64,000 nt of DNA from Tragulus kanchil (GCA_022376925.1 JAIOJX010000030.1:171611298-171675297); one strand, 5' to 3'; positions 47,901 to 59,528 are shown, numbered from the stretch's first letter. Notes: generated by a model from the sequence alone, not told the origin. Made by a program: numbers and translations.

Positions 47901-48299
47901 TATATCAAGTTTAAATAATTCAATTTTTAAAAGCAATTAGACCTCATTCTAGATAACAATATGCCTAAAGGCATGTTCTTAACATTTAAAAGCCAAGAAA
48001 CAAGAAATATAAAAACTAAAGCCAGACATGTGATGTTGGGATTGAAGGGGAAAAAATCCATTAATCAGAGATTTGGTGCAGCAAGTATCATGACAGAAGA
48101 AACGGTAAAATCCTATAATTCTGTGAAATTCACCAGGACAAGTGTTCTCTTAAGTTTCCATTTTATAAGCAGCCCAAACTTCCATTTTTTTAAAATAAGG
48201 AATTCAGTAGTAAACTTGCTTTACAGAGTGTGGAAAATAAGGCAAATTGAACCATTTACAGTGGTACTATGGTGCTAACCAAGGCTGAACTGTGCAGAG
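47901..48299. other. Unclassified stretch
   Basis: AT-rich; a 105-residue plus frame (47961-48278) has no recognisable motif and is probably chance. Confidence 0.45.
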
Positions 48300-49210
48300 A
48301 ACAGAGTTCTCTTCTTTCTTCAGCTACTTACAAGCTTCCTCAGACAGCCACTTTGCTTTCTTGCGTTTCTTTTTCTTTGGGAGGGTTTTTGGTCACTGCT
48401 TCCTGTATAATGTTATGAACCTCCAACCATGGGTCGTCAGGCACTCAGTCTACCAGCTCGAATCCCTTGAATCTCTTTGTCAACCTCCAGTGTATAATAG
48501 TGAAAGATTTGATTTGGGTCATACCTGAATGGCCAAGGGCTTCTCCCTACTTTCTTCTGTTTTAATCTGGTTTTTGCAGGAAGGAGCTGATAATCTGAGC
48601 CACACAGTCAGCTGCAGGTCTTGTGTTTGCTGACCCTGTGTAGTTTGTCCGTCTTAAGATGCAAAGAATATAATTGATCTGATTTTGGTATTGACCATTT
48701 GGTGTTGTCCTTGTGTAGAGTCGTCTCTTGTGTTGTTGGAGGAGGGTGTTTGCTCTGACCAGTGTGTTCTCTTTTCTGTTAACCTTTGCCCTGCTTCATT
48801 TTACACTGCAGTGCCAAACTCGCCTAATACTGCAGGTTTCTCTTGACTTCTCTCTTTTGCATTCCGGTTCCCTATAATAAAAAGGACATCTTTTCTGGTG
48901 TTAGTTCTAGACCTGTAGGTCTTCACAGAACCATTCAGCTTCAACCTATTTGGAATTTGTGGTTGGGTGGATTACTGTGATGTTGATTGGTTTGCCTTGG
49001 AAATGTACTGAAATCATTCTGTCATTTTTTTCCGAAAGGATTTTGCCCACAGTGGTAGATATAATCGTCCTCTGAATTAAAGTCACCCATTCCCATCCCA
49101 TTTTAGTTCACTGATTCTAAGATGTCAATGTTCATTCCTGCCATCCCCTGTTTGACCACTTCCAGTTTTCCTCGATTCATCATTACATTCCAGGTTCAGA
49201 GACAGCAAGC
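48300..49210 (-). mobile_element. BovB (RTE-clade) LINE, internal coding region, antisense and decayed
   Basis: Successive blocks match antisense BovB: cagacagccactttgctttc, ttgcgtttctttttctttgg, gatttgatttgggtcatacc, aagaatataattgatctgat, agtcgtctcttgtgttgttg, taaaaaggacatcttttctg and aagtcacccattcccatccc. The region corresponds to the endonuclease and early reverse-transcriptase part. Short deletions and stops have destroyed the frame, so it is a dead copy. Confidence 0.85.
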
Positions 49211-49666
49211 ATCCGGGTAGTTCCTGCTCTTTAGGCATCTGAGCAAAATGGTTCTGGAAGTTTCTGGTGACCATGAAGGTTCCACAGTCTGCCGGTATCT
49301 TTTAAGTAACATTTTCATCTTTTTAAAAAATTGATGGCTTTAATATTAAAAAAAAATAGATGGACTGTCAGTGACTGTGTCAACTCACCATGGAAACTGT
49401 TGGATGTTCATGAGTGGCAAGATGTCTGTAGTAGTCATGAGAAATAGGAAGCCATCCTGTCTCTTTGTTTTCTTGTGGTTTTTCCTCAGGTATATGAAGG
49501 GAAGAGTTTAGAATCTGGCCTGTTAACTAGTACAATAAGCAAGAAATCACTAAACCAAAAAATTCAGCACTTGGGAAAAGATAAAAATGCTGAAATGGAC
49601 TTCCCTTTTCGGCAATTTAAAAAAACGTACTTATTCCCTAGTTGACCACAAGAAGTAGGATTTTGA
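49211..49666. other. Unclassified stretch
   Basis: Possibly a decayed continuation of the BovB fragment at its left edge, then AT-rich sequence. No gene. Confidence 0.45.
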
Positions 49667-49870
49667 GGCCAGGGTTGGTTCAGATGGTAAAGAACCCACC
49701 TACAGTGCAGGAGACCCAGGTTTGATCTCTGAGTTACGAAGATCCCCTGGAGAAGGGAATGGTTACCCACTACAGTATTCTCGACTGCAGAATTCCATGG
49801 ACAGAAGAGCCTGGTGGACTTTCATCCCTTGAGTGGCAGAGTCAGATGTGACTGAGCAACTAACACACAA
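49667..49870 (+). mobile_element. Bov-tA type SINE
   Basis: The order is ggttggttcagatggtaaag, cagtgcaggagacccaggtt, tgatctctgagttacgaaga, tcccctggagaagggaatgg, ccactacagtattctcgact, attccatggacagaagagcc and gatgtgactgagcaactaac. Confidence 0.9.
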
Positions 49871-50029
49871 GGGAAAATAGGGAAAATCTTAAGAGAGACT
49901 TTCTACCTAACAGATAACAAAACTAATTCTGATTAAGGTGGGATCTAACCTTGGTTCATTTAATCTGGTTTTTATAAGAAAAAAGCATATTTCTACAAGT
50001 TTATCCTCTCATGCAATATTACCTTGAAC

Positions 50030-52166
50030 TCCGTTTCTTTTGCTAGTGGCAAAAATCATCAGCTTTTGATGTTACTGGCATATTGTATAATTAAAGAATT
50101 TAACCTTGTCTAAAAAAAGGAGGTCTGACCTTTTGTTCTTGGCTCCTGGGAATGTAATCTTTATTTGCCTGGGTGCCTCGGGCTATCCAGATAGTAACAG
50201 TGTGATTTGGGGGTGGGCACTTTGTGAGTCACAAGCCATCAGTTGGCTTGGAGACTGAGTTCAACCCTGTGGGTGGTCCGTCACTCAGTCTTGCAGATAG
50301 GAGAGAATCCTGGTTAAAACTCTCAGCAGTGAGGCTGGCATGGGCAGCCTGGGTTGGCAGTGCACTGTGTGTACTGTGGTACAACCCTGCATCCTGACTC
50401 CCATCAGGGAGAGGACTGAAAACTCCCTGTAGGGCTCGTCTCCTGGACTCAGCTGTGTGCTTCTTTTCTTGCCTGATTGTAGTCTGTGTCCTTTTTCCTG
50501 TAATAAACCCTCACTGTGAGTATAACAGCTTTAAGCAAGGCTTTCTAGCAAATCATCAAGTCTCAGCATGGCTTGGGGAACTCTCAAGCTTGCATCTGGT
50601 GTTGGAGCTGGGGCAGTTTTGGGGGATCTCACTGCTCCGCCTAGACATTGTAGCTGATGTAAACTTTGCACAAATATAAAGTGCTGCATTGGGTCATGCA
50701 TGTAATATATAGAGACAGACATAAAAATACCTTCATGGAGCTCTCAAAACAATTGGCCTTGTGTACTGGGGAGATCACATTCCACTTCAAAGCACAGATA
50801 AGTGATCAGAAATCCAGTCAGTTGAATCCAGGCACTATAGCTGTATACACAGGCATCAACCGACTTTGGTTTTGTATGTCTAGGGCCACAGAAGTCAGTG
50901 TGGTAAGCTCCGGAGTGCAAGTCAGTGGAATTTCTTAGAGAAGTGGAGTTGGAAGTCATTTCATCACCAAATCTTGTTGGCTTTACCTCTGAAACATCAT
51001 TTCCTTTACTTCATTTCCATCACCACTTCTGTAGTCAAAGCTAATGTCATCTCAATCAGTGGAATGTTTCCAAACTGTATTCCAGTTTATATATAGCATC
51101 CGTTTCTTTTGCTAGTGGCAAAATCATCAGCTTTTGATGTTACTGGCATATTGTATAATTAAAGAATTTAACCTTGTCTAAAAAGGAGGTCTGACCTTTT
51201 GTTCTTGGCTCCTGGGAATGTAATCTTTATTTGCCTGGGTGCCTCGGGCTATCCAGATAGTAACAGTGTGATTTGGGGGTGGGCACTTTGTGAGTCACAA
51301 GCCATCAGTTGGCTTGGAGACTGAGTTCAACCCTGTGGGTGGTCCGTCACTCAGTCTTGCAGATAGGAGAGAATCCTGGTTAAAACTCTCAGCAGTGAGG
51401 CTGGCATGGGCAGCCTGGGTTGGCAGTGCACTGTGTGTACTGTGGTACAACCCTGCATCCTGACTCCCATCAGGGAGAGGACTGAAAACTCCCTGTAGGG
51501 CTCGTCTCCTGGACTCAGCTGTGTGCTTCTTTTCTTGCCTGATTGTAGTCTGTGTCCTTTTTCCTGTAATAAACCCTCACTGTGAGTATAACAGCTTTAA
51601 GCAAGGCTTTCTAGCAAATCATCAAGTCTCAGCATGGCTTGGGGAACTCTCAAGCTTGCATCTGGTGTTGGAGCTGGGGCAGTTTTGGGGGATCTCACTG
51701 CTCCGCCTAGACATTGTAGCTGATGTAAACTTTGCACAAATATAAAGTGCTGCATTGGGTCATGCATGTAATATATAGAGACAGACATAAAAATACCTTC
51801 ATGGAGCTCTCAAAACAATTGGCCTTGTGTACTGGGGAGATCACATTCCACTTCAAAGCACAGATAAGTGATCAGAAATCCAGTCAGTTGAATCCAGGCA
51901 CTATAGCTGTATACACAGGCATCAACCGACTTTGGTTTTGTATGTCTAGGGCCACAGAAGTCAGTGTGGTAAGCTCCGGAGTGCAAGTCAGTGGAATTTC
52001 TTAGAGAAGTGGAGTTGGAAGTCATTTCATCACCAAATCTTGTTGGCTTTACCTCTGAAACATCATTTCCTTTACTTCATTTCCATCACCACTTCTGTAG
52101 TCAAAGCTAATGTCATCTCAATCAGTGGAATGTTTCCAAACTGTATTCCAGATGTTTATATATAGC
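50030..52166. repeat. Direct duplication D17 (~1.07 kb)
   Basis: Copy A is 50030-51097 and copy B is 51099-52166. Differences cluster at the junction-facing ends: caaaaatc against caaaatc and taaaaaaagg against taaaaagg near the start of B, and tattccagtttata against tattccagatgtttata near the end of A. An LTR-like element lies inside both copies. Confidence 0.95.
50200..50645 (+). mobile_element. ERV-type LTR fragment (duplicated at about 51266-51711)
   Basis: The element has an LTR-like plan: a body with short G/C-rich blocks, then cttgcctgattgtagtctgt, a poly(A) signal in cctgtaataaaccctcactg (AATAAA at 50502-50507) and a U5-like part with gtataacagctttaagc, tttctagcaaatcatcaag and ggcttggggaac. 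This is the layout of ruminant endogenous retrovirus LTRs. No internal viral genes are seen. The second copy comes from D17 and does not make a provirus with two LTRs. Confidence 0.6.
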
Positions 52167-52230
52167 TATTATTCCACACATCTGCTGGAGTGATTTGTAT
52201 TAAAAATATAAATTACATCATCTGTTCTTT

Positions 52231-52503
52231 TTTTTTTTTAATTTTGGCCTCTTTTATTGGTTCTTCATTTATTTATTTTCATCCATCTTAATTCTTTGAC
52301 CTGTGTGGGCCTCTCTCAGTGGTGGCCTCTCTTGTTGCAGAGCACCGGCTCCTGGCACATGCGCTCCAGAGCTCCGGCTTGGTAATTGGACACACCGGTC
52401 CAGCTGCTCCGCAGCATGTGGGACCTTCCCGTGCCAGGGATCGAACTGGTGCCCCTTGCACTGCAAGGCGGACTCCTTACCCACTGGACCACCAGGGAAA
52501 CCC
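52231..52503 (-). mobile_element. CHR-type tRNA-derived SINE, antisense, with target-site duplication
   Basis: The minus strand runs from gggtttccctggtggtccag through gcagtgcaaggggcaccagt, tcgatccctggcacgggaag and cagagccggtgctctgcaac-like blocks to an A-rich tail. Direct repeats tcatctgttcttt (52218-52230) and tcacctgttcttt (52504-52516), with one mismatch, flank it. Confidence 0.9.
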
Positions 52504-52516
52504 TCACCTGTTCTTT

Positions 52517-52794
52517 ATATTCTTACTTCCTTTGCTTAAAACACTTCAGTGATTCCCTGATGCTTTTAAACCAAAGGCTAATATGTTTACTTTTTTCTCT
52601 AAATGTCTGTGTGACTTGACAATTATTATTTCATTATCTGGAACTACATTTGCCCTTGCTGTCTTCCTTCTAGTCACACCAACCTTGGTTCAGTCTTTTG
52701 TATTTGCCATGCTTCTACCACAGGGCCTTTGCACGTGTTCTTCCCTTTGCCTGAAGGCTTACACATCCCTCATGCATGTGTGCGTCCTCAGTAG
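52517..52794 (+). mobile_element. L2-type LINE fragment
   Basis: The run ttgcttaaaacacttcagtg, aaccaaaggctaatatg, gcccttgctgtcttccttct, catgcttctaccacagggcc and tttgcacgtgttcttccctt follows the L2 coding and 3' region. It appears to be interrupted by the Bov-tA at 52795-52979 and may resume at about 52980. Confidence 0.7.
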
Positions 52795-52979
52795 TATGTG
52801 ACTATTTTATCATGGACTGTAGCCCATCAGGCTCCTTTGGGATTTCCCAAGCAAGAATACTGGAATGGATTGCCATTTCCTACTCTAGGAGATCTTCCTG
52901 ACCCAGAAATTAAACCCACATCTCCTGCATCTCCTCAACTGGCAGGTGGATTCTTTACCACTGAGCCATCTAGGAAGCC
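52795..52979 (-). mobile_element. Bov-tA type SINE, antisense, nested in L2
   Basis: The minus strand reads ggcttcctagatggctcagt, ggtaaagaatccacctgcca, tgtgggtttaatttctgggt, caggaagatctcctagagta and tccattccagtattcttgct. It interrupts L2-like sequence: acacatccctcatgcatg on the left and acatatcccttgagcaagcc on the right. Confidence 0.88.
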
Positions 52980-53472
52980 TACATATCCCTTGAGCAAGCC
53001 TTAAAAAAAGCTACTGTTGGACTGTCTAGCTAGTACTACTTGATCTTCCTAGTTCCTGCATTTCTTGTTCACAAAAGATCCTCCCAGTTCCAGTTTCATA
53101 TCTGTTAGCTATAAGCTGATCATCTGTATCCCCAGCTAGACTGGGTTATTTGAATTCAAGCTTTGTCTATAGTTATGCAGTTTTAACAAGAGCTCCAGGT
53201 CACTTTGAGGCAGGTGGGCTTCAGGTTGAGCTTTATTCAGATAGTGATGGTGAGGTACGATGCATGCAGCTGTCATTTGTGCATTGACTATCAGGTGGGA
53301 GGAGTGATGAGTGAATAAACGTAGCCATCCAAGATCATGATTTGTACCTAGTAGGTGCTTTCAGGTATTTTCCTCCCGGTGGATTTTCCCTGAGTCACTC
53401 CTGTCAGAAAACTGTACTTGATGTCCAAGGATGACTCAGGTAAAGGACAGCTGATTCAGGGTATTGTCCTTT
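52980..53472. other. Unclassified stretch, start possibly L2
   Basis: The first ~60 bp may continue the L2 interrupted by the SINE. The rest shows no gene or clear repeat. Confidence 0.45.
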
Positions 53473-55679
53473 CGGGCTCTAGAAATGCATCGTTGTGATG
53501 CAATAATGCCTTTTGCAGCAGCTAGATGAGGCCTGAGAGAACCAGCAAAGCATATCAAGCCAAGGAAGAGACAATGGGTCTGGGAGTCAGGGGTGTCCTT
53601 GCAGACTTTCTGAACAGAGAAGGAAAAGATGACTTGTCTCAGGTTCCCATAGGTGAAGAGCAAAGAGAATGAGAACCACTTCTTCCCATTCTCCCAGGAG
53701 GCTTAGCCAGGGTGCTCTCCCATCTGAATATGAGGTCTTTTGTATCATGCACCACTTCCCAGAGACCATGAAAGCCCATGAAGCTCTGAGAGGAGTTCAC
53801 TGATGATGTGCCCAGAGAGCCATGCATTGGCATTGCCCAAGCACGATGGCCAGTTGCCTCCTTGTGAGTCCACATCTGTATATTTGACCTCTTACGTTTG
53901 CGTTCATGCACGTATTGATTCTTCTGTCCATTTGTGACTTGTGCACACTCTGGAGGAGTGCTAACATGGTAACTGCTCTAACAGTAGAAGGGCATGAACA
54001 GATTAAAACATCCTTATTTAAAGCACTTGAGAGGAACAGAAAGCTTGGATCAAATTAAAAATCTGTTTGTATTATCCCATTTTAATATTACTTTTTTAAA
54101 AATAAAGGCAAAGCTATTGGATTCTTTTTTTTCCCCGCATAATCACAAGTTGGATTCTTTAATTGTAAAATTAACTGTTATATAGTTCTAAATTATTGTA
54201 AGAAAGCTTTCAAACTTTTTATCACCTCACACAAAGTTTTTAATTTATGGTTCTCTGCTAAGAGTTTGATGCGATCATCATCAGAGTCTTGACTGGGAAT
54301 TGTTCATAACCATTTTGTGTATTTAAGGTGGTAAGAACTAGCTTCTCATGGCAGCCAGCCCAAGTTTTGAAAAAATGGACAATCTTAGGTTCTGAAGTTT
54401 GATACAAATTCAGTATTTAATTTCTTCGTTAAAACTTTTGATTATTGAGTAATATGCTTATACATAACAGGAATCTTCTTCAGTAAGTGTTACATAGATT
54501 TACCCTATATCCTTTCCAGTTTACCAATACTATCATTTTTAACATGTGCCAAGATGTGAAAAGCATTGTTCTAATGTGGAATCGGGTATTGCCGGGCTCT
54601 AAATGCATCGTTGTGATGCAATAATGCCTTTGCAGAGAACCAGCAAAGCATATCAAGCCAAGGAAGAGACAATGGGTCTGGGAGTCAGGGGTGTCCTTGC
54701 AGACTTTCTGAACAGAGAAGGAAAAGATGACTTGTCTCAGGTTCCCATAGGTGAAGAGCAAAGAGAATGAGAACCACTTCTTCCCATTCTCCCAGGAGGC
54801 TTAGCCAGGGTGCTCTCCCATCTGAATATGAGGTCTTTTGTATCATGCACCACTTCCCAGAGACCATGAAAGCCCATGAAGCTCTGAGAGGAGTTCACTG
54901 ATGATGTGCCCAGAGAGCCATGCATTGGCATTGCCCAAGCACGATGGCCAGTTGCCTCCTTGTGAGTCCACATCTGTATATTTGACCTCTTACGTTTGCG
55001 TTCATGCACGTATTGATTCTTCTGTCCATTTGTGACTTGTGCACACTCTGGAGGAGTGCTAACATGGTAACTGCTCTAACAGTAGAAGGGCATGAACAGA
55101 TTAAAACATCCTTATTTAAAGCACTTGAGAGGAACAGAAAGCTTGGATCAAATTAAAAATCTGTTTGTATTATCCCATTTTAATATTACTTTTTTAAAAA
55201 TAAAGGCAAAGCTATTGGATTCTTTTTTTCCCGCATAATCACAAGTTGGATTCTTTAATTGTAAAATTAACTGTTATATAGTTCTAAATTATTGTAAGAA
55301 AGCTTTCAAACTTTTTATCACCTCACACAAAGTTTTTAATTTATGGTTCTCTGCTAAGAGTTTGATGCGATCATCATCAGAGTCTTGACTGGGAATTGTT
55401 CATAACCATTTTGTGTATTTAAGGTGGTAAGAACTAGCTTCTCATGGCAGCCAGCCCAAGTTTTGAAAAAATGGACAATCTTAGGTTCTGAAGTTTGATA
55501 CAAATTCAGTATTTAATTTCTTCGTTAAAACTTTTGATTATTGAGTAATATGCTTATACATAACAGGAATCTTCTTCAGTAAGTGTTACATAGATTTACC
55601 CTATATCCTTTCCAGTTTACCAATACTATCATTTTTAACATGTGCCAAGATGTGAAAAAGCATTGTTCTAATGTGGAAT
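53473..55679. repeat. Direct duplication D18 (~1.09-1.11 kb)
   Basis: Copy A is 53473-54582 and copy B is 54593-55679. At the start of B, gctctagaaatgcatcg becomes gctctaaatgcatcg, and about 22 bp (the cagctagatgaggcctgaga region) are missing. The filler cgggtattgc is a shortened echo of gggtattgtcctttcggg, which leads into A. Homopolymer lengths differ in the T/C run (ttttttttccccgc against tttttttcccgc) and in gtgaaaagc against gtgaaaaagc. Confidence 0.95.
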
Positions 55680-55800
55680 GCTTGAATAGTCTATACATAG
55701 TCTAGCTGTTTTGTGGATGATGAGGCTAGCTATTGACTGTTAGGAACAAGGAATGTTTGTTTTGGAGACTAGAGAATGTAAAGCATCAGTTTGGTTTTCT

Positions 55801-56081
55801 TTTTTTTTAATTTTTATTTTTTCCCTATCATGCCTCTTTTATTTTTATATTTATTTTCTTCCATATTCTATCCCTTGGCCTGTGTGGCTCTCCCATTGCA
55901 GTGGCCCCTCTCATTGCAGAGCACTGGCTCTGTGTGCATGTGCTGCAGAGTGTTGGCTCATATTTGGACACACTGGTCCAGCCACTCCACAGCACATGGG
56001 ATCTTCCCGGGCCAGGGATCAAACCGGTGCCCCTTGCACTGCAAGGTGGACTCTCTACCCACTGGACCACCAGAGAATCCC
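55801..56081 (-). mobile_element. CHR-type tRNA-derived SINE, antisense, with target-site duplication
   Basis: The minus strand begins gggattctctggtggtccag and continues through gcagtgcaaggggcaccggt, ttgatccctggcccgggaag and gagtggctggaccagtgtgt to an A-rich tail. A 10-bp repeat tggttttctt flanks it (beginning at 55792 and at 56082). Confidence 0.9.
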
Positions 56082-56689
56082 TGGTTTTCTTAGTAACAGC
56101 TTTCACATCATCCATTCTGAAAATGAATTTTCTGTATTCCTTTAAGACAAAGAGCTGGTTATCAATTTTATAAGAAATGGCATGACTCTTGCATATCTTG
56201 AAACCTCCCTGAGACCTGTTTTGTACAAGAGTCAAATGTGGATTCCAGCATTCATCTTGTAGGGGGTAGGGGGTGGTCAAGAGTAAATGAATCATCTTTG
56301 TGAATATTTAGTAGAGAGTGTGTACCTAGTAAGCATCTTCAGATGGATAGGATGAGACCAGATACTGGTAAGTTTCCTATCACAGAAGCATTCAAACATG
56401 TTATGCGTGATCATATTTGGGGGGTAACATAGTGGCCATTATATCTTTCATTATTAGTGACTTTTAAGTTTCCTTCCATTGCTTAGACTCTCACCAGAGG
56501 CAGTGGAGCTGTCTCTGGAATTAACACCAGAGCCCAGGCTGTAGGCCACCCAGCAGGGAAGTCAAGATAGCAGAACCTTCAGAGGCCTGCACAAGAAACC
56601 CTGGGTGAGAAGTACAGGTCATCCTTCAAGGTTTCTCGAGGGAGAATGTCCAGGAGCATACGCCAGACTGACCTTGAGAACCTGCAGAA
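56082..56689. other. Unclassified stretch
   Basis: No gene was recognised. A G-rich patch (gtagggggtaggggg-like) lies near 56260-56275. Confidence 0.45.
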
Positions 56690-56995
56690 GCGCAGATGGA
56701 TGGGCCCCAAACCTAGAACTTTTGACTCAGCAGGTCCAGAGTGAGGCCCATGGATGTGCACTTGTACTGAGTCCCAAGTGGTGCTGATGTTGCTGGTTGT
56801 GGGACCACAGTGGAGATGCTCTCCATGAGAGCAAGTATTCGCTGCCCTGGCTGCCAGTAGGCTCACTTTGGAGTGATGTTGAATGCTAGCTGCCTGCATC
56901 CCATCCTAACACAACTACCTGAATCCCAGGCATGGATGTGGATTAAAAGGTCTCCAGGTGCTTCCACTGGGTAGCCAGAGTTGAGAACCAAAGCA
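56690..56995. mobile_element. Possible MER5-type fragments
   Basis: The phrases cttttgactcagcaggtcca, gagtgaggcccatggatgtg, caagtggtgctgatgttgct and later aggtctccaggtgcttccac with gagttgagaacca resemble MER5-family DNA transposon remnants. They are interrupted and diverged. Confidence 0.45.
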
Positions 56996-57754
56996 TCAGA
57001 ATGTGTGTGCTTTCATCCAGGGATCATCTGAGCCCCCTTTCCTAGACTTCAGTATTAGACTAATATTTGCATTTGTTTTGTTATTACTATCTCTCTCTTT
57101 TGAATTTCTTTTTTTTGAAATGTCATAGTGACATTTGGGAAATAACAGTATTTTCGTACTCTGTTCCAATGATGATAAGTCTTCCTCCTCCTAATTATTC
57201 CAGAGCCGACTTACTGTTAGCAATTAGATGAAAATCTGCAGTCTGTAATTAAGATCAGTATGTAAGACAGTGCAAATGGGTCTTGAATATGTTATTATTT
57301 ATTTTTTCATTATTAGTTCAGGTACTTTAAACCATTGTATCTGCAAGAATAACCTAAAACACCCTGTAAGTGAAATTACAACTTGCTATTATGTTTTCCA
57401 TTGAGACAAATACTTTCACATACCAGTAGCCAGTTGAATGATGGCAAGTTTTCACATTCACTATTTGACTGGAGGGTGACTGTGAGGCTAGATTAAAATG
57501 CCAGTGTCTAGTGGACTCATGTCTTTCACAGGAGCTAGGCTTGAAAGTCTGCATGTCTGAGGAAAATTGAGCATGGTCAGCATCTCCCTTCAGCCCATGT
57601 AGTGTGGAATGTGTTCCAAAGACCTCACCGTGGGCGTCTTCCAAGAGGCTGTTAGACATATGCTGAGCTAAAGCATCCCAGCTTCCACTTAACAATATCC
57701 TAGGGTGATTGCATAGAGGTCACATTAGACTTTGAGAAGCTCTTCCATCATTCG
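56996..57754. other. Unclassified stretch
   Basis: AT-rich with T-rich runs near 57100-57120. A 113-residue minus frame (57354-57695) shows no recognisable motif. Confidence 0.45.
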
Positions 57755-57952
57755 TTAACTTCTAGGACCTGGGACTGCAGAGGGATCCAAAGGATCCAGA
57801 GTGAGTTGCTCAGATTCTCTTTGCATTTTTGCTGAGGCTTCAGTTTCCCCTTGGAGTGGAGGCTTAGCTCTCGGTTTAACAGGAGAAGCAAGAAGAACAG
57901 TTTCTCCTTCTCTTCCTCCTCTGGCCTTACTGTCTTCTTCTATAGAATCCAT
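57755..57952 (-). other. Short coding-looking frame, function unknown
   Basis: On the minus strand a 65-residue frame starts M-D-S-I-E-E-D-S-K and is rich in charged residues and proline (ASPVKPRAKPPLQGE, LDPLDPSAVPGPRS). This composition is unlike the hydrophobic chance frames around it. Just inside the frame, ggattctatag could act as a weak 3' splice site. No family is recognised. It could be an exon fragment, an old retroelement remnant or chance. Confidence 0.2.
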
Positions 57953-59214
57953 AGAGTTGAGTTATTGTTAGTTGAAAATATAAGCATCACCCCTCCTATT
58001 GTATTAGTTCTAAAAGTGGACTGTCCAGATTTCCTCCTGCCAGAGACTGCTCGGTGTTGCAGATGGAGCAGCAAAGAAGGAGAGGACAGCTCCCATCACC
58101 ACGAACCTTAGCGTGTGGAACTGTCTAACTGGAGGTGGTAGCAGAGCAGATTTACAGGAGTCATTCCGTGTTCTGTTCAGTTTAGGATTTGACTTCTGCA
58201 TAATTCTTAGTGAAAGGCATCTTCCTTTAGGATATCTCTTCTCGCTGACCATTCACTCTTGAGACAACTATGTGTGTCTTCTGTATGAGCTCCTAGACCC
58301 AGGCCTCCCATGGCCAAGGAGAAGCCAGGGAGCCGAAAAGGAACAACATCTGGGCAAGGCTGGGCAGCACGCCAGCAAAGGTCCCCGCTCTTGCTCTGCC
58401 CACGCCCCTCACTACTGCACAGCTCCAGAACTTAAGTCCTACCCCATGCCCAGTAGCAAAAGTCCCTAGATGGTCTGAACAATTTCATGCTCCTGTTCCC
58501 TAGAGGAGACGGGGTAGGGGCCCTTCATTCTCACTGCTGTCTTGAGAGTTCATCCACTGCACTTTCTGGCTGCTTGCCTTCTCTTCTGTTAACATCTGTC
58601 TTGGAGAAGAAGGATCCTTCCTTCTAAAGAAAAGGAAGAAGTCACCTATGAAATGAAGGCTGATCCCCTAATGCTAAGATCTGAAATATTTTTTCCTGAC
58701 ATCTTAAAACGACTTCCATTCACACCAGCTGTCTGCTGCCCTTAAAGTGTCAGAAGACATTGCTCAGTGCCGCCTTTTCCTAACAGGGCCTGGCAGATGT
58801 TTGGGTTTCCATGTCTTTACGTGCCTTTCTTTGGTATGGAGACTGAACCCCTGGGTGGCTGTTGTCCTGTTACAGTGGCTGCTGTGTGATGATTTATCCT
58901 TTTAAATCAGAAATTGCAACTTGCCTCCAAATAAAAGGAACAGAGCACATAGTGTGGAATATTTATGACTAAACCCTATTTAATACTTATGGAAATTCTA
59001 AAGGTTAGCATTCCTCTTCAAAGACACTGTAAAACTTGAAAAAAAGCACCCACTGTTTAAAATTTCAGATCATTAGTCCAGTGCTTGAGTCCAACTTCAT
59101 CATTCAGCTTGAGTATCTTATTTTTAAAACAAGACTGTTGAAGATACAGTGTTCTCTATTACATCTTTTCCCACTTTAATGCAAGCAAAGAGTCTGAGGT
59201 TATTCCCAGGAGAA
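57953..59214. other. Unclassified 1.3-kb stretch
   Basis: There is no secure gene or repeat. The GC content is somewhat higher at 58290-58420. An 80-residue minus frame (58252-58010) abuts the frame at 57755-57952 but shares no clear continuity. Confidence 0.45.
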
Positions 59215-59268
59215 TAGAGAGAGAGAGAGAGAAAGAGAAAAGAAGAAAGAAGGAGAAGGAGAGAGACG
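59215..59268 (+). repeat. Purine-only (GA)n/(GAA)n tract
   Basis: About 50 bp are almost entirely A and G: (GA) repeats, then gaaagagaaaagaagaaaga, aggagaaggagagaga. This is simple sequence of the kind able to form intramolecular triplex. No role is implied. Confidence 0.85.
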
Positions 59269-59528
59269 CAGGTTTGGATCCTACAATTTCAGCCTGTCCC
59301 TGGGACCACAGTGAGATGAGTTGTGGGGGCAGGTTGCTGCCTTGAGTTGTGAGAGGTTCACAGAGTGGCCTCTTAGAGTGTGCTCTTATAGAAGGCGGAT
59401 CATTCCCTTATCTAAACACAGGAATCATCTCCAAGAGATTGCAGGGTTGGTGTGATCTCCCAGAGTCCTGAATGATTCTCTTAAGACGCTGGATCGGAAG
59501 TGTTCCCTGTGACTGAATGTCAGCCATA

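Noticed and set aside
58010..58252. Possible retroviral gag-like start in a minus-strand frame
   Set aside because: Only a short M-G start resembles such proteins. There is no LTR, primer-binding site or further viral domain nearby.
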